Positions 23,996 through 36,047 of a stretch of DNA of 64,000 nucleotides are shown piece after piece. This DNA is from Dasypus novemcinctus (lineage: Eukaryota; Chordata; Mammalia; Cingulata; Dasypodidae): positions 13,802,940 to 13,866,939 of the forward strand of contig NC_080676.1 of assembly GCF_030445035.2 (NCBI RefSeq), written 5' to 3'. The notes under the pieces were generated by a model that saw only the letters and a program-made list of their open reading frames with translations, searched no databases and was not told the DNA's origin. The position numbers and the translations under genes were made by a program. Each line of letters opens with the position of its first letter. Position 1 is the first letter of the stretch.

Positions 23996-24878
23996 AGCCT
24001 TATTTTCTTTCAGAAGAAGATTTCTTTCCAACAAAAATAAAGGTAATTAGTGGCTCTGTTGACAAATTTCAGTAAGTAAAAAAAAGTCCATAAAAACTAT
24101 GAAGAGATCTTTCCTGGATTATGATTAAACAAATTAAGTAATTGTGTAATGTGTTTTGAAACCTGCTAGTCAGTATGCTTTTAAAAATTACTCATTTTCA
24201 TAACTTAAACAAAAAAAAAGTTTTAGCTTCCTGTAAAAATAAAAAGAACATTCCTTGCATAAACTATAATGGTTTCAATTTTATTTAGCTTGAATGTAAT
24301 CTCCCATAGTTAACTTATAAAGTAAATTAACATTATATGTACAAAATCTTTAGAGTAATAAAAATTTAAGTTCACGTTAATAAAATTAAGCTAAAGAAAA
24401 TTGTAGATATGCTCTCTTAAATAAATAAAGTAAATTTCTTTGGTTAATAATTATAATTTAATAAGTTTATTTAAATGTAAGGTAACTAGTCAATGTGGTT
24501 GTAGTCAATTATAAAAAGTTTGTAAAACATCTTCCAAACTGAAAACATTTAAATAGTTCTAGTTCTAGAAGTCATTGTTAACTAAAAACTTGAATTGGTA
24601 TTGGTTGCAAAAAAATAACTACGTGGTAATAAAACCTGTCTGAAGGCCACTGCAAGGTACATATTTAAGTAAATGGTAATAAAAAGTTATCTTGATTCTA
24701 TTGGGAATCTTCTGTTTTCATTTTAACAATGAAAAATAATTTTTTCCCTCTATTACTAAAGTAAAATACCTACTATTATCTTCATGATAAAATTGTGTAA
24801 GTAAACAGTCATTTGATATATGATGTGTTGCGTTAAATTGTTTAAAATGTATATAAAAACAAGGAATAAACTTTAATA

Positions 24879-25175
24879 TTGTCAAACTCTTTTGTGCATT
24901 CAAACCAGGCCTTGAATACATTACAAGTTGCCTCTCCATGTGAGTTATTGGCTAGGCTGGTCACTGACCTCTCAATTCTAAAATATTTGCTATATCAGCC
25001 TCTGGTTCTGCTCCCGAAGTCGATGGAAACTACGTTGCAGTTTCAAGCTCCTGCAGCAGTCAATGATGACTCAGTACAGCCAAGTGTACAACGGATATCG
25101 CCTCCAGACTGGTACTGTTCCATAGTGCCAGAGAGCACTATGCCCCAGGCTGGTAAAATACTGGAAACTCTCTAG
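24879..25175 (+). other. Short open stretch shared by copies A and B
   Basis: A 98-codon frame whose last 60 residues are closely matched in copy B (40552-40815, 87 codons). The shared part contains the tract QISPPDW/QRISPPDW and 'VPESTM'. The frames upstream of the shared part differ because of an indel. I recognise no retroviral or host protein here. Both are followed by a GTAAGTAAA donor-like site. It may be an old coding remnant or chance kept by recent common descent. Confidence 0.3.
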
Positions 25176-26499
25176 AATCAACAATGCTGCGACTTGCTCA
25201 CTGTGAAGAACATGCTAAGTGGAGTCATGATACCAGGATACTGTAAGTAAAACTTAAACACAATTGGCATTATGGCCTGCTCCCATGGAGAGATAACATG
25301 TAAAGTATTACAAACCTGAAACTTAAAACTATTAATTGCAACTCTAAATCCTTTGCATTAAGACATTAATTAAGTGCTGTACTCTTATCCTGTACTAAAT
25401 ACATGCCTAATAATTTTAAAATTATCTTTTCTATTTTAGATCAAGTGCAAAAGTATATTAGACATGTTAAATTCCTAGTGAATTTATTTTCTAAATAGTT
25501 AATAAACATGTCTGTAGAATAAGGTGGCAGTCTCAGCCAGGCTCAGTCAACTTACTATATTCTACTGTACTCTACTGTGTAGCAAAAATGAGGCTTGCTT
25601 GCTAATAATAAGTCACCTATTGAACAAGTCAAAATTACTAGAAATCATACAATTAAAACCAAAATGTAAAAAAACCTTTATTCTGTAGTTCTGATCACTC
25701 CCACAGCTAAAAACTAAGAAAATTTCCAACTTGGTGTACTAATCCTGAATGAAACCAATTGCCCAAAGGGTGCCAGTTCACCAGGAGCATCTGACAGAGC
25801 ACATGAGTGCCAATCATTAAACAGCTTGAAATATGCCTTCAAATAAAGCTAAGTATCTATTGCAGTCTCTCTCTAAAAATAAATAACTTAGAAAAAAAAA
25901 ATATATATATATATACTGTTCCCACCAGCTTTTAAAAAGGAGTGCCATCTTTATAAGCACCTAACCTTGTCTACCTCTGTAATCCAATGTCCTTTTTTAA
26001 AAACGGGTATTCCAAATTTTTAATTAAGTTTGTTTCTTTCAGAGTGAACATCTTATTAACCATAGGAAAATTTCATCCAACTTCATACAGAATGCCAGAT
26101 CCATCTTCCTCCAGTTAAAATAAAATAGAGTTTTACACCTTGTTAGGCAATGACTACAGCCCATGGCCAGCAGGAAGCAGTTACAGAAAAGAAATCATCT
26201 CCCTTCAGCACCCCTTTAAGATTAAAGGTGTAAACTCTTTAAGGATAAAGCAAAATTAATAGATGGATCTGGAGCCTGACTGGAAATCCACATGAGTGCC
26301 TGTGGCCCCAGGATGACTGCAAGGGGCCCCCGCCCCAGGATTCTCCTGTCCAGAATGAAAACTTCTAAACTTCTAAAAACAGCCCTGGATGCTACACTGA
26401 AGATTGATAAGTAAAGTAATCAATCAAAACAACAAACAGCCATCCACCTCATAGCTCCAACAATAATTATGCCAAAGCTTAGCAAGTTAAACTTTGGAA

Positions 26500-26510
26500 T
26501 AAGGGGGGAA
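26500..26510 (+). other. Polypurine tract of copy A
   Basis: TAAGGGGGGAA lies directly before the 3' LTR, the standard place for the plus-strand primer of a retrovirus. Copy B has AAAGGGGGGGAA in the same position. Confidence 0.8.
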
Positions 26511-26990
26511 TAAATGTGGGCTATGGGTGGGAGGCTCTTTGTCTCTTTGGAGATAACCTTAACCTAGGTTGTCTGTCCTGACTTGTGGGTGTGGGATGAT
26601 GGGGGACTGCAGTCCTGCCCTTGGTGATCATGGCAATGACTCCAGTCCCAGGAAACAGCTTATCAATGCAAAGCCTATAAACTTTAAATATTCAGGGAAA
26701 ATGCAAAGCAAATGGGCTATCTAGAATGCATGAAGTCCATGCTAAAAGCTTACCTAGGATGTGGGAGATATATGCTAATTCAAACCTATTGAGAACTGAA
26801 ACGAAAGAACCATTTGGCCTTTCCTCTCTGTATAAAAGGGACTCAAAAATCTTGTTCTGGGTTCAGGATTGAAACAGAAAGCTCCCAAGTTCAGCCGGCT
26901 GTCAATAAACCATTTTTCCTTCTCAAAATCATTCCTGAGTCCTGGCCTCTCTATACGCAAATAATTGAACCTCTCTCAAATTCTACAACA
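26511..26990 (+). repeat. 3' LTR of ERV copy A
   Basis: 480 bp, collinear with the 5' LTR, again with TATAAAAG and AATAAA. It lacks a few bases present in the 5' LTR around 20190. The many C/T and G/A differences between the two LTRs indicate long independent decay. Confidence 0.92.
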
Positions 26991-27504
26991 CAGCCTTCTG
27001 AGGGAAGGTTGGTCCAGATTATCTAGTCTGCAGAATCCTTGAAAGATGACATGTTCAGTGGCTTCATTTTCTGATTAGACTTGGCTACACTTTCTCTCAA
27101 ATGATGTGAATGGAGTTTTCATCTTAATATATAAAGCAATTTTCTGCAGGAAATTTATAGCTACTTTTCTAAAATTAAATGTGAGAGCTTTAAAATGAAT
27201 AGTTGTCATCAATTAAGCTCTGATAGTTGCATTTATCTGCTAAAAACAATATTCCCACCTTTTTCTCAATCCCCAATCTCAATTAATCCTCCTTCTCAAC
27301 TAGTTGCCTCAATAATTACTTATCTGAGGGAAAAAAAAAAAAAAATAGTCAAGTTAAAGAGATGTTTGCCAGCCTCCTATTTCCACCATTTTAGGACCTC
27401 TTAACCTACTCAGAAATTCTCACCCCCTTCTCATGCATTATCATTTTTTCAAATTTATTTCCATTAACAAAAACAGTATGCAATTTTTCTGAATTGAAAA
27501 AAAA
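26991..27504. other. Gene-free AT-rich DNA
   Basis: Nothing recognised between ERV A and the following L1, apart from a poly-A run near 27332-27345 and another near 27498-27507 just before the L1 begins. Confidence 0.5.
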
Positions 27505-28136
27505 AATTCTTAAAGTTCCTGAAAGATGGCATCAGAGTAGGCAGGCAGGCCTCAACTCTCTCACAAAAACAATGGAGAAGGGCCAAAAACTGTCTGTGGG
27601 ACCTGCTTTAGGGGTCAGGAGATGAGGACAATGCTGTGCAAACCCCAGGAAGGCAAGGGAATAAGAGACAAAAAACCTTAAACAACAAACACAAATTAAT
27701 AAATCTCAATGGCAGCTGGAAGATCACTGATGATTTGAAGGCTGGAAAAAACCCCTGGCTTACTGCAGCTGAGTGCAAGGGTAACAGCATCTTCTTCCCT
27801 GGGAAGAAGGAGCATGCAGTGGAGGGTGGAGAGTGCTTTCACTTCAATGAATTCAGTCAGCAGAGCCCACTTTGAATCTTGGCTCTGACTGGACCAGAAA
27901 CACAGGCAAGGGGAGGTTAAATGAAACACCTCCACAGAAAGGTTCACCAATGAATGCCTTCCACTGGCCAGACAGGCAACTGCAGGCAGAAAACCTACTT
28001 TTAGTTCTCCTTTGAGTCCCAACTCCTGGGAGAAAATCTGTGTCCCATTAGTGAGTTCCTGGTCCAATTTTGATAACTTAAGCTGAGCAACTTTAAGACT
28101 CAGAAATATTGAAACAAAATAATTGAAGAAACACTG

Positions 28137-28173
<37 letters not shown>

Positions 28174-28269
28174 GCAAAAGAGAAACTGATCATCAGAGTA
28201 AATTCACCAACATTCAGGAGCAACTTTAAGACTCAGAAATATTGAAACAAAATAATTGAAGAAACACTG

Positions 28270-28300
<31 letters not shown>

Positions 28301-30789
28301 TGGCAAAAGAGAAACTGATCATCAGAGTAAATTCACCAACATTCAGGAGCAACTTTAAGACTCAGAAATATTGAAACAAAATAATTGAAGAAACACTGTT
28401 AAAACACACACACACACACACACACTGGCAAAAGAGAAATTGATCATCAGAGTAAATTCACCAACATTCAGATGTCTAGCCATCAGCCCAAAATTTCAAA
28501 CCACAAAGAGACAGCTGAGCCAAAGAAACAAAACTAAAATTTCCTGTTAAGATAAAAGATTTAAGATGACTAATCTCTGATAATTGCACTAATGTCCTAA
28601 ATCAATTCAAAGAATTGAATGAAAATATGACTAAGGAGATATAGGATATTAAGAAGACATTGTGTAAGCATAAGGAACAATTTGAAAACTTGCAAAGAAA
28701 AGTAGTAGAGCACATGGGAATGAAAGACACAATGGATGAGATTAAAAAATACATTAGAGTCACATAACAGCAGATTTGAATTGTACGAAGACAGAATTAG
28801 TGATATAAAGGAAAGGGCATATTAAATGGAAAATAGGGGAGAAAAGAAAGACAAAAGAATGGAAAAATTAGAATAGTTAAATGACAACATGGAATTCACA
28901 AACATACGCACTATTGGTGTTACAGAAGGAAAATGAATGGAAGAGGGGAAGGGTATATTTGAGGAAATAGTGACTGAAAACTTAACAACCATTATGAAAG
29001 ACATAAAGATCAATATCCAAAAAGGACAACACACTCTAAACAGAATAAATCCCAATAAACTTGTCAGATACACTTACTCTTCAGAATGACATATCAGAGA
29101 TAAAGAGAGGATTCTGAAAGCAACAAAAGAAAAGAATCACATACAAGGGAACTTCAATAAGATTAAGTGCCAAAATCTCACCATAAGCAATGGAAGTGGG
29201 AAGAAAGTAGTATGATGTATTTAAGGTACTGAAAGAGAAAAAATGCCAGCCAAAAATTCTGTTTCTGGCAAAACTGTCCTTCAAAAAACAAGGTGAGTTT
29301 AAAGTCTTCACAGACAAACAAAAACTGAGTGAGTTTATTACCCAAATAACAGAATTACAGGAGATACTAAAGGAAATGCTGCAATCTGAAAGAAAAAAAA
29401 TATGAGGGTGAGATACTTGGAGAAGAGTGTAAAATTAAAGATTATTAGGAAGGGTAAAAGGACAGAAAATAGTAATATATGAAAATAGAAAGCCAAAAGA
29501 TAAAATGGAAGAACTAATGCCTTTACAGTAATAACATTGAATGTTAATGACTTGAATTCCACAATCAGACATAGACTGATAAACTGAATAAAAGAAATAT
29601 AGGCCATTTATAGGCTATTTACAAGAGACTCACTTCAGACATGAGGACACAATGTTCAAAGTTAAAGGTTGTAAAAAGAAATTCCACACAAATAGTAACA
29701 AAAAAAAAAAAAAGATCTGGAATAGCAAAACTAATATCAGACAAAATAAATTTAAAATTCTAAACTGTTATAAAACATTATATATTCACAAAAGGGGCAA
29801 TTCACTAAGAAAAATAAGTATATTAAACATTTATTCACCTAATCTGGGTGCCAAGATACATGAGGCAAATATTGGGAAACTAGAAGGGAGAAATAGATGT
29901 CTCTACAATAGATGGAGACTTCAATGCATCACTCAGGATTGGATAGAACATCTGTACAAGGATAAATAAAGAAAGGGAGACTGTGAGTAATATGGTAAAT
30001 GAACTAGACCTAACAGACATTATAGAGCATTGTACCCCAAAATAACAGGGTGTACATTCTTTTCAAGTTCTCCTGGACATTCTCCAGGACAGATGATATG
30101 TTGGGTCACAAGACAAGTCTCATTAAATTTTAAAAGATTGAAATTATGCAAAACACTTTCTCTGATCACAACAGAATGAAGCTAGAAATCAGTAAAGGCT
30201 GGGAAAATGGAAAATAACTTGAGATGAATGAAAATGAGAACACAGTATATCAAAACATCTGGGACTCTGAAAAAGCAAGCTGAGAGGCAAATTTATAGTG
30301 CTCAGTGCTTACATTAAAAAGGAAGAAAGAACTAAAACTGAAGATCTCACTCCACACAAGGAGGAACTAGAAAAAAACAGCAGCAAAATAATACCAAACT
30401 ATGTTGAAGGAAAGTAATAATAAAGATCAAGGAAGAAATAAATTAAATTGAAAACAAAAAACAACAGAGAAAATAAACTAACCAAATGTTGTTTCTTTGA
30501 GAAGACCAACAAAATTAACAAACCCTTAGCTAGGCTGACAAAGAATAAAAAGAAAAGATGCAAGTAAATAAAATCAGATATGGAGGAGGGCATTACCACT
30601 GACCTCACAGAAATAAGAGACATCATAAGAGGATATATGAACAACTGTATGTCAAAAAACTAGAAATAAAGAGATGGAAAAATTCATATAAGCACATAAA
30701 GCACCTACACTGATTCTAGAAGAAATAGAAGACCTCAACAAACAAATCACAAGTGAAGAGATAGAAACAGTCATCAAAAACTTCCTAAA
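27505..30789 (+). mobile_element. Decayed L1 LINE: 5' UTR, ORF1 and start of ORF2
   Basis: The order is that of a sense L1. A 5'-UTR-like part starts near 'aagatggcatcagagtaggc'. ORF1 remnants follow at 28650-29400 (around 28905 broken frames give the IGV.EGE motif of the RNA-binding domain; 29040 gives NPNKL), then a conserved ORF1-ORF2 linker-like stretch with 'gacaaacaaaaactgag'. ORF2 endonuclease remnants lie at 29640-30250 (a GDFN-like motif at about 29910) and continue to 30780. Stops and frameshifts are everywhere, so it encodes nothing functional. The minus-strand frames of up to 175 codons are antisense shadows. It is interrupted by 30790-31085 and resumes at about 31090. Confidence 0.85.
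28085..28471 (+). repeat. Three tandem units of 133, 129 and 125 bp, each with a (CA)n run
   Basis: Copies lie at 28085-28217, 28218-28346 and 28347-28471. They are nearly identical outside the microsatellite, which counts 14, 12 and 10 CA units in order, exactly accounting for the 4-bp steps in length. Copy 3 has a couple of extra base changes. The array lies in the L1 5' part and is best explained by recent local duplication. Confidence 0.95.
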
Positions 30790-31085
30790 CTCTTAGGCAC
30801 CCTGCAGCTATAGGCCTAGTTGAAATTTCAGGCATAGTCATCAGTGTTGCTCAAATGTGGACACTCTCTAAGCTTAACTCAGCATATAAATGTATTATCT
30901 CCGCCCCCCCCCCCCCCAGCATGGGACATGACTCCCAGGGATGAACCTCCCTGGCGCCAAGGGATTACTACCAATCACTAACTGGTGATGCAACAAAAAA
31001 AGACCTTGAATAAAAGAGGGAAAAGGTAAAGACAAATGATTTTATATGACTAAGAGTCTTCAAAAAAGAGTCAGGAAGTCATCAG
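30790..31085 (+). mobile_element. Rearranged xenarthran L1 3'-UTR segment inside the L1
   Basis: 30838-31080 is the reverse complement of about 57235-57455 (e.g. 'gagtcttcaaaaaagagtca' here, its complement near 57241). 30790-30830 ('cttaggcaccctgcagct') matches 57487-57525 in the same direction, so the two parts are inverted relative to each other. Includes a poly-C tract. It splits ORF2 between the endonuclease side and the reverse-transcriptase start. Confidence 0.7.
30902..30918 (+). repeat. Poly-C tract
   Basis: An uninterrupted C run after CCG, within the inserted L1 segment. Sequencing errors in its length are likely. Confidence 0.9.
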
Positions 31086-31089
31086 AAGT

Positions 31090-31300
31090 GTCATGCTTAC
31101 ACTATGAAAAAAAGAAAATTACAGATCAATATCTCAAAGGAATATAAATGCAAAAATCCTGAACAAAATACTAGCAAAGCAAATCCAAAAGCACATTAAA
31201 AGAATTATACATCAGATCAAGTGGGTTTTATCCCAAGTATGCAAGGGTGGGTCTACACAAGAAAATCAATTAGTGTAATAAAATGATCTAACTTCCTTTG
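31090..31300 (+). mobile_element. L1 ORF2 reverse-transcriptase N-terminal remnant
   Basis: Broken frames give the 'NYRSISQ...[30 protein letters not shown]' order, the start of the L1 reverse-transcriptase domain. It continues the sense L1 after the interruption, with part of ORF2 missing. Nothing further downstream is recognisable, so the L1 is also 3'-truncated. Confidence 0.8.
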
Positions 31301-31429
31301 AAATAAAACTGTCCACAATATGTTTTTATACCCTTTGAATTCAGTTCCTCTCATAATTGAGTTCCTGTCTCAATTATGTTTTACTTGTCCTCCACTTCAC
31401 CTGAACTCACTCCTGTCAAGGTCACAATT

Positions 31430-32690
31430 ACCTCCATGTTGCTAAATCCGATTGTCAATTCTGTATCCTCTTCATTCTTAAATCACCAACATTTAACATA
31501 GTTTATTATTATTTAGTCCTTGCAATAGTCTAAGGCCAGGACAAAATTCACCATGCTTCTTCATTTCTTATGGGAAGATCTCAGGATGCTTTCTAATCCT
31601 TTTATAAATGACAATTTCTAAATATTAACATGTGTCATGGATCTTAAGTTTCTTTATCTGTAGCCTCTCATTCTAACCAGTTTTATTCTTTTAATACAAT
31701 CTACATTCTAGTGACCTCAATTATTTATCTTCAGCCCAGATCACTTTCCTGAATTCCTAACTTACCTATGTAATTGCTCATTCAACATTTGTACTTTAAT
31801 GTCTAACTGGTGTTATCTAATTTATCATGTCAAAAACCAAGCTTCTCATCTTTTCTCTCTGACTAATCCCTCCCCTAGTCATCCCCATTTTAGCTATTCA
31901 CACCAGAGCCTTGGAGTCACATGATTCAAGTCATGGGCCTTGTGTCATCTTTGTTTCATATCTTTCATCCAACCTGTCAGCTAATTCTGTCAGCTGAACT
32001 TTCATAACACATCCATACTCTGATCACTTCATTGTGGTATTCCTCATGGATGCCACTCTTGTATTAACCACCATCATCTCAACCAGGAGCACTGCAATAA
32101 TTCACTAACTTGTCTCCTTTCACTCTCACTCCATAAGGCAGATTGTGTCATACCTTTGCACAAGTTCCAGTGCTTTTTCAATCACATGCAGACAAAGAGA
32201 GAAATTCTTATAGAGTTCTATTATGCTTTACTCCATCTTCCCTTTATCTCCTTAAGCCTCCCTACTCATACCTCACTCACTGTGCCTCTATCAAGCTGGT
32301 TTCAGCGCTGTTTTCCAAATACAAATATGCTAGTACACTATTTCCACTTCAGGGTATTTGTAGTGGTTTATCTCTCTTCCTAGAAATTTCTTCCTACAGA
32401 TATTCTCATTGACTGTCTCCTCACCTCCTCCTAGTTTGCTCAAATGCTCTGCTGGAAACAATCCCACTCCGCAGTATCATTTCGCTTTCCCTCTTTTCTC
32501 TCCATATTACTTTTTAATCATATGGCATGATAGATATATTTCTTATGAGTTTCTTCACTGCCTAGTGGGTTGGAGACTACATGAGGTCAGGGATTTTTGT
32601 CTCTTTTGATCAGATGAGTGCCTCGCTTATATTGAGCTCTTACCACCTATATATTAAATGAATGAATGAAAGAATGAATGAATGATTTCA
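31430..32690 (+). mobile_element. L2 LINE, 3' part
   Basis: The stretch follows the L2 ORF2 3' end and UTR in order: a 'ccaagcttctcatcttt' part (31840), 'tggatgcc...attaaccaccatcatctc' (32048), a 'caataattcactaacttgtctcc' part (32095), 'aatttcttcctacagat' (32385), 'tgaggtcagggatttttgtctc' (32583), and a GAAT-rich tail. It is strongly diverged, with many stops. Short forward frames here are relics. Confidence 0.7.
32656..32684 (+). repeat. (GAAT)n tail of the L2
   Basis: Six to seven GAAT units with one interruption, at the typical 3' terminus of L2. Confidence 0.85.
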
Positions 32691-35557
32691 TGTAAACTTT
32701 AGAAAAACTTTAGGAGACAGTATCATTTTTCTTTTATATCTGAGGAAAGTGAAATGCAGAAAGACTAAACCACTTTTACTTCTAATATACTTATATAAAG
32801 TGAAGGCATTTCTAATTCCAAATATGTATTTTTTTAAAACCATTGCCATGCAATTAGATATAAGAATTTGAAATAAGAACAGATAATAGGAAGAACAAAC
32901 TTCCCTAGGGAGTTTTCTAAAGTTAGAGAAATGGGGATATAACACACTTTACATATGCTGTGAGTATTAGCTCTGGCTACAGTAATAATTTGTGATGAAC
33001 ACTCCAGTGTGGCACATCAAGTATTTTAATGACTTCAGTCCTACTGTTAAAGATTTGGAGGCAAAGATATTTCTTTCATCTTTGACCTTAAATATTGTTG
33101 GTAGTAGACAAGTTGATTTGAGTAGTCACTTTATGAACCCTTGAAAGACTTTTTCTTGCTTTGTTTTGATTGCAATTCAAATGTAAAGACTGAACGTCCA
33201 GGACCCTTAAAAATAAATGCTATTTATACCCTTGGGTGTTTCATATTTCACTTTAGAATACTGTTATAATTCATAACAGTTTCCTTATTAATAATTCTAC
33301 CTATATTATTTGAGAGAATTGCATGTTTTTTTCTGATTTTGCATTAAATGCTAATTACAGAAATGAACACATATTCCCTGATCAGTGAATTTAATAAACC
33401 TGTATCTTCTAAATCTACCCCCAAAATTTGCAGCAATTAATGCACTTCTAAATAGTTAAGATTTAGAAATAAATTAAATCATTTTTACAATACCCTGGAT
33501 TTTTATATAGAATCTTGGAAAAGAATACAGAGGCAAAGTTGACTCTGGAGAGGTGGTAAGAAGAAATAGAAACAAATGGGAAACCTGCTGTAGTAGAGGC
33601 AGGGTGTGGGGGAGGGAGGCAGGAATGATTCTTAGCATTAGGTGCTGAGACATTTCTTGAAACGACTAGGGTGGTTGGCACTTAAAACTCTGGGTTTGAG
33701 AAGGGACTTTGAACACCCCACAAAGTAGGGAACAGAACTTTCAGACCATGTAAAGACACCTTGGGTCATTCATTGCTCCTGTGCTTAAATGAGAGCGTCA
33801 GACAAATCTCCTCACTCCTCCAGGCTGCTACAAGGAAACGGATTGTTTGCCTTGTATGGAAGAACCAATCAGGGGCTCCATCCAAAGATAAGGTGAATCC
33901 CTAATGCATCTGATTCTGATCTTTTCTTGGGGCAAAGCCTTCAACTGCTAAAGTTATACCTACTTTTAGATAGTAGGCTCTAGGAGACTGGGATGCTGAG
34001 GTAATCTTATATTTCTTAACAGGGAGAAGTGAAGGGATCAAAATTCCAAACTCTTCTGGAAGTTGGATGTACAATATGGACATGATAGTCTCAAATTCAG
34101 AATAAACTTCATGAAACTTATTTTTAAAACAATGCTCTCTGATACTATCAAAGTCAACTCTCTAACTCATCAAACTTTACCTTTGCTACAGTTCCTTCCC
34201 TACTGGTTTTCATTTTGCTTCACATGAAGGAAAGGCACTTGAATGTTTTAAGATGTACTTGTGTTTCAAAGCTGATTAAATAATGTATTGTAGCTTCAAA
34301 AAAAGTTTGAGGTTAGATGGAAATTAGCTACTTTCCCACAAACAGTTCACAGATTATACTAAATGTTATTCCCCAAACAAATTCTGTGCCACCCATGCAG
34401 ATATTTATTAAACAAATATTTATTAGCAAGCAAGTACAAAAACAGTTCAAACAGTTTGTTCTGTAAATGTGAATAAGGCTTAGTACTCTCTCCTGACCAT
34501 GTATTAAAAATTTCATGTGAGGCAGACCTTTAACATTCCAGAGCCAAGCAGGATTATATGACCTCTAGAGTTGGCATCACAAATCCACATAAACTAGAGA
34601 CTTGGACACAGGCACTTGTTGGAATCAAGTCTCTATGGGTTGCCTTGGCCTCACTGGATTTTTTACAGCCTGCTTATGCATGCATGGGGAGTGTTTCAAA
34701 ATATTTCAGCCAATCCACAAACTGGAATACATTTAAATTTATAAAAGACAGCTTATTTTAAACATCCATCATGATGGTTGAAGGAACATTATTTTCACTA
34801 ATAAAACCCATTTCTGACATCCATTATGTTAGTTCTGTAAGTGTAAATTGTTGACTAAGTTCAGGAAAAATAAAACTTTGTAGGAGTCACGTCTGGCAGG
34901 ACCCTTTATGATCAAATGCTAGGTGGTCCTGTATAGACTGCTGATTCTTCTTTAGCATGCTCAGCATACAGGATTATTTTAAGCAAAATAACACCCACAT
35001 CATATCATATTACATGACAAAATATCTTATAAAGTAAATTGTAAGTATTGCAGAAACTATTTACTTTAAAATAATAATAAACATGTCAAGATACTTATCG
35101 CTTGATACGGGAGAGCAGGGAGAAATATGAAGATTGATGGGTTGAGTAAGATGTTCAAAGATAGAATTTATTATCAATGTGTGACTGTTTTTGTCTCTTA
35201 AAAATTTATTTCTATTTAAAAGAGAATCACTAAACTATTAGATCTGCTCGAGAAAGTAAATTTATCCTGGGGCAATAGAAGAACACTCTCATTTAATTAA
35301 TTTTATGGCAACTGGAGGAGAGAGACATAAAGTTCTGTTTTAGTTGTATCCCACACCAAATTTGCCTCCAACAAATGAAAATCTAGGCTCAAAATACCTT
35401 TTTGCTTCAAGGTTTTCCCTTTCCTTATCAAGGGCCCCTAGTGGCCACCCCTTTCTATATTGTCCTTTCAAGTCTTCAAAGTAAGATGAAGCTGAAAGGC
35501 CAAGTTCAATTTTATAAATCAGCCTTTTGAAGGGTTGACTCAGAGCTTTGACATCCC
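32691..35557. other. Gene-free AT-rich DNA between L2 and ERV B
   Basis: No gene or clear repeat recognised. Frames are short and without domains. This is the 5' flank of the young ERV B insertion; the target AAAC is at 35558-35561. Confidence 0.5.
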
Positions 35558-35561
35558 AAAC

Positions 35562-36025
35562 TGATGTGGGCTATGGGTGGAAGGCTCTTTGTCTCTTCAG
35601 AGATAACGAAGTTGTTTGACTTGTGGGTGTGAAACGGTAAGAGGCTGCAGTCCTGCTCTTAGGGACCAGCAGGCTCCAGTCCCAGGAAATGTTTAACAAA
35701 GCAAGGGCTATAAACTTTAAGTATTTAGGGGAAATGCAAAAACCAAGGCTTATCTAAAATGTCTGGAGTCCTTGCTAAAAGCTTACCTAAGATGTGAAAG
35801 AGATATATGCTAATTGAAGCCTATTGAGAACTGAAACAAAGGGACCATTTGGCCTTTCCTCTCTGTATAAAAGACGTTTGAAAATCTTGTTCCGGGCTCG
35901 GGATTCAAACTGAAAGCTCCCGAGTCCGGCCGGCCGTCAATAAACCATTTTTCCTTCTCAAAATCATTCCTGAGTCCTGGCCTCTCTATTCTCAAATAAT
36001 TGAACTTCTCTTAAATTCCACAACA
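35562..36025 (+). repeat. 5' LTR of ERV copy B
   Basis: 464 bp. TATAAAAG at 35866-35873, CpG-rich R region with GGCCGGCCG near 35930, AATAAA at 35939-35944. Retained CpGs agree with youth. The promoter would drive transcription rightwards through the interior. Confidence 0.96.
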
Positions 36026-36029
36026 TTAA

Positions 36030-36047
36030 TGGCGACCGCGGCAGGAC
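36030..36047 (+). other. Primer-binding site of copy B, arginine tRNA-like
   Basis: Four bases after the LTR, TGGCGACCGCGGCAGGAC replaces the proline-like site of copy A, while the LTR end and the sequence from 'gaaggccagag' onward are alike in both. It begins TGG as required for a tRNA CCA end, and its first half fits the 3' end of an arginine tRNA (TGGCGACCACG...). The second half fits less well, so the tRNA identity is tentative. Confidence 0.6.

Larger units (their letters stand above)
19986..26990 (+). mobile_element. ERV copy A: complete non-coding LTR retroelement
   Basis: About 7.0 kb: 5' LTR, primer-binding site, non-coding interior of about 6.0 kb, polypurine tract, 3' LTR. No forward frame exceeds about 100 codons, and I could not find gag, protease, reverse transcriptase, integrase or env motifs even in broken form. 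All terminal cis signals remain. Copy B at 35562 has the same plan and a largely collinear interior. The two LTRs differ at about 30 positions by eye (roughly 6-7%) plus a small indel, so it is clearly older than B. Flanking 4-mers (GAAC left, CAGC right) do not match, so the target duplication is lost or mutated. Proline-like priming and the 4-bp duplications of relatives suggest class I (gammaretrovirus-like). Movement would have needed proteins supplied by another provirus. Confidence 0.9.

Noticed and set aside
19982-26994. Target-site duplication around ERV copy A
   Set aside because: Flanking 4-mers GAAC and CAGC do not match, and shifting the boundary by a few bases gives no better pair.
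27696-28223. 175-codon minus-strand frame with a Val-Cys run
   Set aside because: The VCVCVC run is the (CA)n tract read in reverse, and the frame is antisense to an L1 5' part.
28085-28471. CRISPR-like tandem array
   Set aside because: The units are contiguous 125-133-bp duplicates with no unique spacers, in a mammalian L1.
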